Positions 32,876 to 49,330 of a stretch of 64,000 bases of DNA are shown here, in pieces. This DNA comes from Artemisia argyi (taxonomy: Eukaryota; Streptophyta; Magnoliopsida; Asterales; Asteraceae): assembly GCA_030686995.1 (NCBI GenBank), contig CM060697.1, forward strand, positions 104,221,272 through 104,285,271, in the 5' to 3' direction. Each line of letters begins with the position of its first letter. Position 1 is the first letter of the stretch. The notes under the pieces are model-generated. The model was not told the DNA's origin and made no database searches. It was given only the letters and a program-made list of their open reading frames with translations. The position numbers and the translations under genes are program-made.

Positions 32876-34868
32876 TATCAACCAAACAAACATCATGTCC
32901 CACCCACCCACCATAATATATTGTCTAATAATCAACCCCTACTAATGTCAATCATGTTTTTGGCATCTTTCATATGGGTGGGTACTAATCTCTTTATTTG
33001 GTACCAAGATGATTAAAGCTGAAACAATCATGCAACAATGAACTTGTATGTGATGTTTTCACTGTATTTGATCATGGTGATTAACTGATGTAACTGATTT
33101 CCTTGTGGTTAGTAAACTTTTTATGCGGCCTTTTAGGGTAACATAATATTTCTTAACAATTAAAGTATTTTTTTAGAAACAAACTAACCTTCACACAATA
33201 TACGATACCTTTCTTTGCTATCTATCTTTCTATTCCAAAACCTCAACAAAAGGATTAAGGTGATAGAGTCTTACAAGAGACGTTAGGCTTCAGAATTGAA
33301 TGGAACGATTCTTCTCCCTTGGTTGCCTTCACTGCCTGGGAGGTTGTCAAGTTCTTTAATAACACCATGAAGGCTAGTGATATGTATTTTTCTACACAGC
33401 CCAGCCCAACGAATCTGATTTCATATTTGTTTTCTTACCGAGCCCAATCTATTTCAGTATGTACGTAGCCCGTTAAATTAGCAAAAGCTTGTCATATGGA
33501 TCCTTTTCACGTTGTTAAGTGATGAAAAATTAAACATATCAGATAAGTGAATACTCCTTACTAATTACAGTAGTTATTGTCATTAAAATATTTTACTCAC
33601 AATCAAGGTTAGCTTTGTACAGCAAATGATAAGTACCAGATAGTCTTTTATAATCTTCTTAAGTTGTAAAAATGCTGTTGCTCAAAGCATGATGGTTTGC
33701 AAACTTTTCCTACAAGAAAAAGAGACACACTCATGATTGGTAAGGACCAAATTTGGTTAGACTTGGTGTTAGTTTGCCCTATATAGTTACAGTAATGATA
33801 GAAGTCGTCATGCACGTCACTTCATTGATATATATACTCGGTAATATAATTGCAAGAAACGTCTAACAACTAACAATAACTGCATTAGAGTCAAACAATT
33901 TTTCGTTCATGGGATGGGTGTTCGTTCACCATCACGTAAATGTCTATATGCTATTGTTTAGCACTATGAAATTGAAAACTTAAAACGTAAGGGTGTAGTG
34001 ATAGATCGACTTAATTAGTGCCAATGTACCATGAACAAAAGAGAAGTTGATGATTTCTTATATCGTACACTTTGTTTTTTTAAGTTTCATATGTCATTAC
34101 AAAAGCAATAGCCAACTAAGATTGTTTAGTTAACACTTTTCAATTATTATATTTCTTAAAGGTCGTGACAACTTGATTGGAATTAAATTTACATCACCTT
34201 TAGTATCATAAAATTTGACCAAAACTATAAACGATTTCCTTATGCAAACTCGATCGAGTCTAAATCTTCCATATGTTTTATTGTAAATCAAAACTCAAAA
34301 GTGATAAATAGTCATGCCACAACCAGCCTAATCAAGCGTGTTAACAATGTTCGTAAGAAAAAGTTACAAAGATCTTTGTACTGAAATTTATGAACACGTC
34401 GTTTGTCACATCCAGAAAACTCCAAGTCATAGTCTCGATATGCTTGAGTGTTTTTCCTTTGTTGTTTCATGTTATTGGGATCCATCATGAGTATTGGCGA
34501 AGCAAAAGTGTGCGCATGAAAAATATTTGGATCATGCGCCCTCATACAGCAAGAATCCAAAGCCTTTGCATGTAACACTTATCATTCCACGACATAGTTT
34601 TGTCATTTTATCTGTTTTCTTTCTTTAAAAACTAATGATTGATCTTTAATATGCCATTTTTAATGATAACTGTTTATCATACATGTATTGATTAATGATT
34701 ATATATATTCAATCGAATACACAAACTATAAGGTATATGATATCACTCACGATTTATAACCGAGACCTAAACCACAAATACGTGACATGACCTTAACTTA
34801 TTTACCTATCTTCTTCTTTTTAACAACTTATTATCTATGCTACATTATAATGCATTTAGGACTATTCT
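32876..34868. other. ADF 3' UTR and intergenic region
   Basis: Roughly 32876-33130 is probably 3' UTR. The rest is A+T-rich, without recognisable genes, RNA genes or repeat termini. Confidence 0.5.
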
Positions 34869-37800
34869 TGTAACACCTCAACCTGACACGGGTCGAAATG
34901 TCACATTATGGTGTCTATCAAAACATACAAACGCAAGCGGAAGACTTATAACCATAAAAGTTACAAAGGTATTCTAAGATAATAATGAAATGCTAACTCT
35001 ATACAAGATGAAATCCAAAACTAAAATACAAAACCAAACTAATCTAACTGATGCTAAAACCAAGTCTAATCTAGAAGCCAGAGGTATCTAATCATCAGGG
35101 TAGTCCACTAAGCACTCCTATGCACTCTTCACTCAATCCCAGCATCCAACCTAAAACCTGCCGTAGGAAAAGAAATGCGACTGAGCTTAAAAAGCCCAGT
35201 GAACAGATATATAACAAACGGATAATCAAAACATATAAAAGTATAAGGAAAGAAAATATAAGCTCCTGCTGAAACGAATATCATCTGTCAAATGCATAAG
35301 AGATCAACGATAACTGAACAAATATCATAAGTCAAATGAATAATAAGTACAAAGAGTCAAGAGATAATATGAATCATATAGCAACCAAAATCAAAGAGCA
35401 CGTATCAACAAAGGCTTGTCTACCCGAGCCACTCGAATAGACACAAAGAACTATAGGAAAGCCACGAGCCGACCTACCAGAGCCACTCGAATAGGTCTCA
35501 AATCACATAATCACATATCCGTCAAATCATAGGTGTACAAGGAGTAGCTAGCTCCAATGTACCAGAAGTGAAAGGGGTACAAGGCACGTACAGCCAGTCA
35601 CTGTCTTCTCAAAACATAACAGAACCTAGGATGCATCCATACACCCCCTGCAAAACAAATCATATATATACACCTGCTCGCATGACAGGTATATACACAT
35701 ATCATAATAGCCAAGTGATCACATATCATATCAGAACAGAAGGGGACACCGTGGATCAATCACATATCCACAGAAAGTGTCATGCCATTGGTGCCATCAA
35801 TGACATGCCCATGGTACCTCCATGAGTAGACTAAAAACTCGGGCATCAGAACATAACATATCAGAGCAAACAAAGCAAAGCTATCCATAATCATAACAAA
35901 GCTCCTAAAGCATAACAGAACAGAATCTCATATCAAAGAGATAGTAATCAGATCATCATAACAGAATGGATAGCAAACATAATCATATCAAATGATAATA
36001 TCAAACAAATCATATCAAGGAATCATAGCAAAGGCTCATATCAAATGAATCATATCATAGCAAACGAATCAAAGTCAAGGATCAAAAAATCATGAGATCA
36101 GAACCCTTATTGAGAAAGGGTAAGAATATTTGTACCTCGAACCGTAAATGAAACCATATCAGAAACAAAGATAGGAAGTTACTCCTTCTTCAGCGAATCT
36201 ACACGAATTAATGACCGACTTTATTATTCACGAGCTCATTTTAAATCAGATTACTCATTTTAGGTTTCTTCTATTTTTAGACACTTGCCACATTTTTTTT
36301 GTTCCCATATTTAGTAACTTTTCCGAATTAGTAATTTAATACTTTAAGGTTATTATTGACGATCAAATAATATTTAAGGTTTAAAATGACCAAAATAATT
36401 AGTTAGGGTTAATTATGACAATCTAGTAAAGTTTAGGGTCAAAATATAAATTATCAAAATTAAATATTAAAACGTCAAATAAAATTATTTTAAGGTTTAT
36501 ACTATAATTCTATACCAAAATGATAATTTTAGACTCCGTAGTCCATAATTTATTTATATGTATACCCGACATTAAATAACACCACGACGACCACAAAAAT
36601 ACGTTTAAGCACTCATGACTGTGACTCATTTCCGGCTAATCCAAACCACACTCCACGTTATACCATTTCAAAACAGTTTGTGAACAAGTTTTTGACCACT
36701 TTTGATTCACTAAGAACTCACGCCTAGCCTATGTGTTCGACACACACATGCATACACACGCATACACTTAAGTACTTAACAAGCCTACACGTCCACACGT
36801 TTTAAATCCCATGCACATCAGCTATTACTAAATCACCACCTCGTATAAAATCATGCATGTAACAGCCCTTTAAACATTAAATAATCATGCACATCCAGTT
36901 TATTATTTCTTTAAGTTTGCACCCAGTTTAGTTGTATATTTTATGTCGTATAATATGCATAATATAGAGACCTTAATCAGTCAAGACTTCATTTAAAGTG
37001 ATATGTAAACACACCCTTTATTTTATATTTTCGATTCAAAAATAAAACCGAACAATTTTTATGTCTTGCGAATTCAAAATCCCTTTTCATATAACGAAAC
37101 AACACGCCCTTTGTACATGCATGCAAGCGTTCCTTTATGCTCATGTTTAAGTCAAATATAACATGTTTAGGTTGTGTAAAAGAAGATCAAAGTATCCGTA
37201 TCAAAACAAGTTGAACCAGAACATAATAGGCCGAATAGATTAAGGTTTATTTCCAGATTTTATGTGACTACATTCATCATTTCATGTGTATCATATTACA
37301 TATACATACATATATATTATACGATCCATTTAGCATGTTATATAACATTCTTATTAGGATTTCATGCATGCATTCATTAGCCGATTCATATCGTTTATCA
37401 TGTGGCAAGTTATACGTGTAGAATGAACTTAAAATGAAAGGAAAAGATTAAGGTTTGCTACCGGTCGTCGGACAGAAACAAGGTCTATATAGGGTTTCAT
37501 TTTCCATGTTGCGTATACCTTGGTGATTAATATACAAACGAACGGAACAACGAATAGCATTAATACCAGATGGTTAAGATTGTTTAGCATATTGTATCTT
37601 TAGATCTTGATTTTATAAGCAGGTCATATGAATGACAAACAAGATGGTAGAAGGTGATACCTTGAGTCGGATATATAGAACGAAACGAGGAATACGAGAG
37701 CAAAGACCCACTGTCGTACTAACCCAAACCCTTATTCGAATACACTCACGATCACACCAAGCTACCACGATCACCCTTGCGACCACACCAAGCTACCACG

Positions 37801-38280
37801 ATCACTGTCGAATCTACTTTCTTGGAAGAAAAAGAGAGTAAAGATGGGGTTGCCGTCAAGTATGTTTTGTTTAGGGTTTTGTGTGTGGTGTTAATATGTG
37901 ATATACGGTTATCAAATGAAAGAATAAAAAACATGAATAGTTAGAATAAAATGAGGAAGTAGCGAGAAAAAGGGAGACCAAATTTCTTCATATCTTTTCA
38001 TTTAAAAATTCGGTACATATTCATTGCTTATCTTTAAAATCGTGTACCTATTGTTGTGCACAAATTAATGTTATAATTGGTTCCATATGATATAATAACG
38101 TGTGATGTGTATATTTTATGAACATAGGTTACCAAATTTAATAACTTAGGTTTAGGATTCGGATTTGTAATTTAATTCATAAAATATAGTTTTTAGGTTT
38201 ATAATTAACCATATTCATAACTTAGGGAAAATAAAAAATTTATACGTATAATTAGTAATTCGAAATTTTTGGGTTTTACA
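34869..38280 (-). repeat. LTR (3' LTR of the minus-strand element), complete
   Basis: 3,412 bp, TG..CA on the plus strand (TGTAACACC ... GGGTTTTACA). Contains AATCATATCA-type imperfect repeats around 35880-36070. Frames inside are not coding; the 85-codon one near 35568 recurs in the other LTR only because the LTRs match. Confidence 0.85.
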
Positions 38281-40005
38281 ACTCTTCCTCTCTAAAAAGA
38301 AAATTTTCGTCCTCGAAAATTGTAGTAGCAAAAGTTAGATGGAGACGTATCAAATCATAAAAGAACGACAATAATTGCCTCACTCTCGGGGGGTCCTTCC
38401 AACAGAATCTTCACAAACGAAAAATTTCTCATGACTCGATCTTGACAAACTCGGATAGCCCCAGGCTCTCCACAGAACATAAATCGTAATAAATCTGATC
38501 CAACGAATGCAAAACAAATGCGTAGCAGATGACAGATGACATATGACAGATGATAGATGATAGAAGGAATCCTACAAGGAGAAAAACTAAGCACATAAAC
38601 CTACGAAGCAAGCATCGCAATAGTACTAAACGATAAATCATCATCCACTCCTACCAAATTCTGAATGAATAAAGGAACTTGCCAAAGTCGAAGGAACACA
38701 AATCGAATCATCAAACGCATCAAGAGTCTCATAATTAGATGGGTAAAATATCCATACTAACTTTCCAAATCACGGATCAAAGTATCAAAAGGTATCAGAA
38801 AACATAACAGAATAGGTAGAATAATCGTACGGATAAGAATGAATCCAAGATCTAACGCGTCGTGAGCCAAAACTTCCTCAAATGCAAAAACGTTTAACTC
38901 TTCCGTACCTCTTCTGAAAGTGTGAACTCAAATGTGATTCTTTGCCATGATCACTACAGGTTCGCCATGTAGCATGAATGATTTCCTGCCGAAAGAATCT
39001 CTGCCAATCCTCCAAGCAAGCCATCCTAGTCGATGCTCCACTGCTACTTTACTTGTGTTGTCCTTCCTTCCGTGCGTGGAATTCACTGATGTAGTCACCA
39101 CCGTCTTCATTCCATCCTGTCCAGCTCCTGCTTCGAGACTCTATACATATTAGTACAACTAAGATGAATAGAGTTGATAGAACCGTGTGCTTCACTCCAG
39201 GCTGCTTCCTTCTATCTTCTATCATAGCTAATCTTTCACCGCCTTGCTCCTAAGCATCTTCATGCCTGGGTAGAAACAAATTTCTTCTCAGCTTCTCAAC
39301 TTCTTCTCTCATCCCCTTCAACAAAATTACTCTTCAAGAAATATTACATAGATTTTCTTCTAACGCAGAAATATCAACACAAAATACAAAGATGATTCTC
39401 ATGTTTCTCTTTCGTCTCTGAATATACAAAAATGTCATACTATGATAAATTGTCCAAGTATTCATGAAAAACACGATTTACCAAATCCATAGGAATAGTC
39501 AGAAAGGTAACCAATATAATTGGCATCACACACACAAGTACGAAAAGAATTTCTAAGAGTATCCCATTCCTCTCACAAAATATGACACGATCCATCTTCC
39601 AATAATAAATACCATCATCATTCTACTCCACGAATAAAACAGAAACACACAAAGATACACAGCGAACATTTAAACAAATCGAATAACTCTCGAGGCGAGT
39701 TTCATCAGAGAACTATCCTCACAGCAGTGGGGCAAGCAACGCATGAGTTTTAGAACAAGGTGGTCATAAACGATTATCAGGTTAAGAATCATTAACTTCA
39801 CAAAACGTCAAAGATGACAAACATAAACTGACAGTAGTCGTCATCATAATACTCAGGCAACAAATTCAAATTTAGAAATACATCGAATCGAACATCTCTA
39901 ACGTAAACAGATTAGCACAACAAAATCGTCTCCAAATATCTCCAGAACGCATCAGAAAAATCGAATAAACACGATGAAAAGTCACAAAACGATCATAGGG
40001 GTAGA

Positions 40006-43598
<3,593 letters not shown>

Positions 43599-44092
43599 GT
43601 AGAATAGTTAAGGTCAAATCAACAATGAAGAAAGAATCAAAAGCAAACAGAAGTCATATAATGTGTCGAACACGTAGGATTCATACATACGCGAATCTCC
43701 GAACGAACGAAAGACATCTAAACGAATGTCAAACGAATCAAGAATTATAGTTCAAAAGGATAACTCCAAAGAAAGAAACCTATAAGGCGCACTATTAAGT
43801 CTAAAGGCATCCTAAACATATGTCGCGAACCCTGATAAGTCTTCTAAGTTTCCGAAATGATTGTTCGTGTAAGAGCTTAACGAAAAGCTAAGGCTTAAAT
43901 CAGAGTAAAACGGAAGCAAGAAAACCAATGTCTGATCATATATCTACCCAATCTACACCGGTCATAATAAAGCTCTTAAGGGAAGAAACTTAAGGCAAAA
44001 CCTTCCAAAGTTATTCCTAAAGTTTCTAAGGTGCAAACCTAAAGGTCCAAAACTCACAGGCCATAACTTATGTACTCTAGGTCGCAGCCTTA

Positions 44093-44104
44093 TCTCTGAT
44101 ACCA
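44093..44104 (-). other. Primer-binding site, initiator tRNA-Met type
   Basis: Minus strand TGGTATCAGAGA, four bases inside the 5' LTR boundary. Confidence 0.75.
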
Positions 44105-44108
44105 TAAT

Positions 44109-46793
44109 TGTAACACCTCAACCCGACACAGGTCGAAATGCCACATTATGGTGTCTATCAGAACATACAAACGCAAGCGGAAGACTTATAACCATAAAAG
44201 TTACAAAGGTATTCTAAGATAATAATGAAATGCTAACTCTATACAAGATGAAATCCAAAACTAAAATACAAAACCAAACTAATCTAACTGATGCTAAAAC
44301 CAAGTCTAATCTAGAAGCCAGAGGTATCTAATCATCAGGGTAGTCCACTAAGCACTCCTATGCACTCTTCACTCAATCCCAGCTTCCAACCTAAAACCTG
44401 CCGCAGGAAAAGAAATGCGGCTGAGCTTAAAAAGCCCAGTGAACAGATATATAACAAACGGATAATCAAAACGTATGAAAGTATAAGGAAAGAAAATATA
44501 AGCTCCTGCTGAAACGAATACCATCTGTCAAATGCATAAGAGATCAACGATAACTGAACAAATATCATAAGTCAAATGAATAATAAGTACGAAGAGTCAA
44601 GTGATAATATGAATCATATAGCAACCAGAATAAAAGAGCACGTATCAACAAAGGCTTGTCTACCCGAGCCACTCGAATAGACACAAAGAACTACAGGAAA
44701 GCCACGAGCCGACCTACCAGAGCCACTCGAATAGGTCTCAAATCACATAATCACATATCCGTCAAATCATAGGTGTACACGGAGTAGCTAGCTCCAATGT
44801 ACCAGAAGTGAAAGGGGTACAAGGCACGTACAGCCAGTCACTGTCTTCTCAAAACATAACAGAACCTAGGATGCATCCATACGCCCACTGCAAAACAAAT
44901 CATATATATACACCTGCTTGCATGACATGTATATACACATATCATAATGGCCAAGTGATCACATATCATATCAGAACAGAAGGGGACGCCGTGGATCAAT
45001 CACACATCCACAGAAAGTGTCATGCCATTGGTGCCATCAATGACATGCCCATGGTACCTCCATGAGTAGACTAAAAACTCGGGCATCAGAACAGAACATA
45101 TCAGAGCAAACAAAGCAAGGCTATCCATAATCAAAACAAAGCTCTTAGAGCATAACAGAACAGAATCTCATATCAAAGAGATAGTAATCAGATCATCATA
45201 ACAGAATGGATAGCAAACATAATCATATCAAATCATAATATCAAACAAATCATATCACGGAATCATATCAAAGGAATCATAGCAAAGGCTCATATCAAAT
45301 GAATCATATCATAGCAAACGAATCAAAGTCAAGGATCGAAAAATCATGAGATCAGAACCCTTATTGAGAAAGGGTAAGAATATCTGTACCTCGAACCGCA
45401 AATGAAACCATATCAGAAACAAGGATAGGAAGTTACTCCTTCTTCAGCGAATCTACACGAATTAATGATCGTCTTTATTATTCACGAGCTCATTTTAAAT
45501 CAGATTACTCATTTTAGGTTTCTTCTATTTTTAGACACTTGCCATATTTTTTAAGTTCCCATATTTAGTAACTTTTCTGAATTAGTAATTTAATACTTTA
45601 AGGTTATTATTGACGATCAAATAATATTTAAGGTTTAAAATGACCAAAATAATTAGTTAGGGTTAATTATGACAATCTAGTAAAGTTTAGGGTCAAAATA
45701 TAAATTATCAAAATTAAATATTAAAATGTCAAATAAAATTATTTTAAAGTTTATACTATAATTCTATACCAAAATGATAATTTTAGACTCCGTAGTCCAT
45801 AATTTATTTATATGTATACCCGACATTAAATAATACCACGACGACCACAAAAATACGTTTAAGCACTCATGAGTGTGACTCATTTCCGGCTAATCCAAAC
45901 CATACTCCACGTTATACCATTTCAAAACAGTTTGTGAACAAGTTTTTGACCACTTTTGATTCACTAAGAACTCACGCCTAGCCTATGTGTTCGACACACA
46001 CATGCATACACACGCGTACACTTAAGTACTTAACAAGCCTACACATGCACACGTTTTAAATCCCATGCACATCAGCTATTACTAAATCACAACCTCGTAT
46101 AAAATCATGCATGTAACAGCCCTTTAAACATTAAATAATCATGCACATCCAGTTTATTATTTCTTTAAGTTTGCACCCAGTTTAGTTGTATATTTTATGT
46201 TGTATAATATGCATAATATAGAGACCTTAATCAGTCAAGACTTCATTTAAAGTGATATGTAAACACACCCTTTATTTTATATTTTTGATTCGAAAATAAA
46301 ACCGAACAATTTTTATGTCTTGCGAATTCAAAATCCGTTTTCATATAACGAAACAACACGCCCTTTGTACATGCATGCAAGCGTTCCTTTATGCTCATGT
46401 TTAAGTCGAATATAACATGTTTAGCTTGTGTAAAAGAAGATCAAAGTATCCGTATCAAAAATGGTCGAACCAGAACATAATAGGCCGAATAGATTAAGGT
46501 TTATTTCCAGATTTTATGTGACTACATTCATCATTTCATGTGTATCATATTACGTATACATACATATATATTATACGATCCATTTAGCTTGTTACATAAC
46601 ATTCTTATTAGGATTTCATGCATGCATTCATTAGCCAATTCATATCGTTTATCATGTGGCAAGTTATACGTGTAGAATGAACTCAAGATGAAAGGAAAAG
46701 ATTAAGGTTTGCTACCGGTTGTCAGACAGAAACAAGGTCTATATAGGGTTTCATTTTCCATGTTGCGTATACCTTGGTGATTAATATACAAAC
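44109..46793 (-). repeat. LTR (5' LTR of the minus-strand element), interrupted
   Basis: Matches 34869-37539 with scattered substitutions and one ~14-bp insertion near 45266. Homology stops exactly at ATATACAAAC, where the Copia LTR begins. Confidence 0.85.
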
Positions 46794-47165
46794 TGTTTGG
46801 AATACGTTTATTCATATGAAGACTCGGTCACCCCGAGTATTGTTTAGCATGTTGTAGCTCGTAGTATTTATCATATTAGTTAGTACGTAGCTTAGTATTA
46901 GTTAATATTTGTGGTGTCGGGTCGGGTCTTTACCCACTGTCAGCTCAATCCACAGCCCATTTTATGGGGCGTCTAGTTGCTTGTATAAATACCCCTCTCC
47001 ACTAGTGGAGAGGGTTGGACCTTTCACTTCAATCTAACATTTCTCTATTTTCTCTCAAAGGCTCCCAACTTCTTATGCTTCTCTCTCTAACTTCTCACTA
47101 GAAATCTTTACTTATAATCATCCTAAACACACAATCATTCATGTTCTACATTAGAGTATACTACA
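46794..47165 (+). repeat. Copia 5' LTR
   Basis: TGTTTGGAATACG...CTACA, 372 bp. A TATA box (TTGTATAAATACCCC, about 46981) precedes a pyrimidine-rich transcript start region. Confidence 0.75.
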
Positions 47166-47166
47166 A

Positions 47167-47184
47167 TTGGTATCAAGAGCCAAG
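47167..47184 (+). other. Copia primer-binding site
   Basis: TTGGTATCAAGAGCCAAG directly after the LTR; matches the initiator-tRNA-Met complement with one extra A. Confidence 0.7.
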
Positions 47185-47404
47185 GTTCTATCCTAGGATT
47201 CATGATGTGCTCGAATTTTAGTATGGTTATTGTGCTTTGTGATGGTTCGAACCTATTTAGTGGTTTTCTCACTAGTTGGTGTCGTTAGATGATTTCTTGA
47301 TGTTTATTCTTGTACTTTCTTGATTAGTTGTGTTATATGATCTTTGGTTTACATTTGGAAAGGTTGAAACATTCATTTGTTAGGAGATAAGTGTAATTCG
47401 TGGT

Positions 47405-47840
47405 GGTGTTTTTGGCGGCGAGTTGTCATCTTCAGTGTAGAGAGTTGACAGGTTATTGTAGCGAGTTGGGGTTAGCGTTTTGGCGGTTTGCTATTTTAGG
47501 ACTTTAAGACAAAATGCTAGACAGTGACGTTTCTGTCTTATTGGTCTAGCGAGTTGAGGAAGCCAGCGAGTTGGCATAGTTAGAGGTTTGATCTGTTTAG
47601 CGGGTTGCTATTTCTAGCGAGTTGGTGAGACCAGCGATTTGACGCTACTAGCGAGTTGGTGAATGCAGTGAGTTGATAAGTTCTAGCGAGTTGTGGTCAT
47701 ATCTCCAGCGAGTTGATATCAGCAGTGAGTTGAGCTATTTCTAGCGAGTTGACCATACTAGCGAGTTGTTCCTGTGTTCAGCGAGTTGGTGTTGTCAGAG
47801 GGTTGATACTGTTTTGCGAGTTGTGTAACTCTTAGTGAGT
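47405..47840 (+). repeat. Array of ~19 AGCGAGTTG motifs in the Copia leader
   Basis: AGCGAGTTG or one-base variants (AGTGAGTTG, AGCGGGTTG, AGCGATTTG) recur about every 15-20 nt between 47540 and 47840, with three sparser copies upstream. Spacers are unrelated, so this is a motif array rather than a tandem satellite. It lies between PBS and gag, where retroelements keep packaging and dimerisation signals. Confidence 0.85.
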
Positions 47841-47988
47841 TGGTTATGTTACATTAGTGAAACTTGTGTGCTGTTACGATTTTATTTGTTACCTCTATTT
47901 CTACAGTAACTTGACATTGTGAGGTTAAACTTACGACTTGACTTGTTGCTTTAATAGTAACTTGACGTTGTGAGACTAAACTTGCGAT

Positions 47989-49330
47989 TTGACTTGTTTT
48001 CTATGGAGAGGTTGTAACTCAACTTGTTGCAACATAACACGAAATACACTTGTGTGTAAAACTTGGTACAAGGACTTACTCACTTTTCATAGCGTGGCAA
48101 GCACTTCCTCTGATGACATTCAGGCTGCAGGGTCGAATACTCATCCTCCAATGCTGGACAGGACCGACTATGAATCATGGGCACAAAGAATTCGTCTCTA
48201 CTGTTTAGGAAAGGAAAACGGGGTTAACATTTTGAAATCCATCGATGAAGGACCCTTTCAAATGTGAGTCACTAGAGACACAATTGCTACTACTGACGAC
48301 CAACCTGCTGTAGTTGGCCCTAACAGACCTCGCACCTACGATGAGTTATCTGAGATAGAAAAGAAACGCTATGATGCCGACATCAGAGCATCAAACATTG
48401 TCATTCAAGGGTTTCCTAAAGATGTCTACAAACTCATCAACTACAACACAGAAGCCAAAGCAGTTTGGGATAATGTAAAAATGCTTCTTGCAGGGTCTGA
48501 GTTAACCAAAGAAGATTGTGAGTCTCAGCTATATGATGAATTTGAGCACTTCAAAATGAATCCAGGTGAAAGCATCACAGACTACTATGTCAGATTTCAC
48601 AAGCTGGTCAATGATATGAGAATCATCAAGATGACAATGCCCAACATTCAGCTTAACTCCAAATTCGTGAACAACATGGCACCTAAATGGGATAGGTTTG
48701 TTACAGCTGTTAAACTCAACAAAGGTCTTAGGGACACCAATCATGAACAACTCTATGCATATCTGCAACAACATGAGAAGCATGCTGCTTATGATCGTGT
48801 AATGCGAGAAAAACTCAATCCGTCAACTACAAATGACTCTCTTGCTTTCTTCTCAAATGTTCAGCAGCCTAATCAATCATCAATTGATCCACCTCAATCA
48901 CAACATACTTTGTCCAGGTCCACGAATCAAGCATCAACTCCTTCACTATCTGCCCTAAACACCCACCTGGACTCTGGATATTCCCACACTGACATGATGA
49001 TCGATAATCTTTCCAATCAAGTCTCATTGTTGGTTCAACAGTTCAGGGCAGCTCTTCCATCTACTAATAACCAACTTCGGACTTCATCCAACCCTCGTAA
49101 TCAGGCAGTCATAGAGGATGGTAGAGTTGTGGTGCAAAATGTGCAAGGAAGACAGAATTTGAATCAAAGAAATACTGGTTTTGGGAATGGGAACTATAGA
49201 GTCGGGAATGCTTTCAAGGTCAAGCCAGGCAACCTAAATGCTACAACTGTGGAGGAATGGGTCACATAGCTAGGAATTGTACTCAACCAAAGCGTCCTCA
49301 AAACTCAGAGTACTTCAAAGACAAGATGCT
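47989..49330 (+). pseudogene. gag: Copia Gag
   Basis: UBN2-type Gag: PPMLDRTDYESWAQRIRLYC, KRYDADIRASNIVIQGFPKD, MLLAGSELTKEDCESQLYDE and FEHFKMNPGESITDYYVRF, then a CCHC knuckle CYNCGGMGHIARNC (about 49237-49280). A TGA at 48265 interrupts the frame, and a frameshift near 49217 separates Gag from its zinc knuckle. The true start is unclear; the conserved part begins near 48085. Confidence 0.85.

Noticed and set aside
35568..35825. 85-codon frame recurring at 44808-45065
   Set aside because: It recurs only because both lie in the LTRs of one element; there are substitutions between copies and no domain.
47405..47840. CRISPR-like array
   Set aside because: Repeat core is only ~9 nt, spacers ~8-10 nt, plant DNA, and it sits in a retroelement leader.
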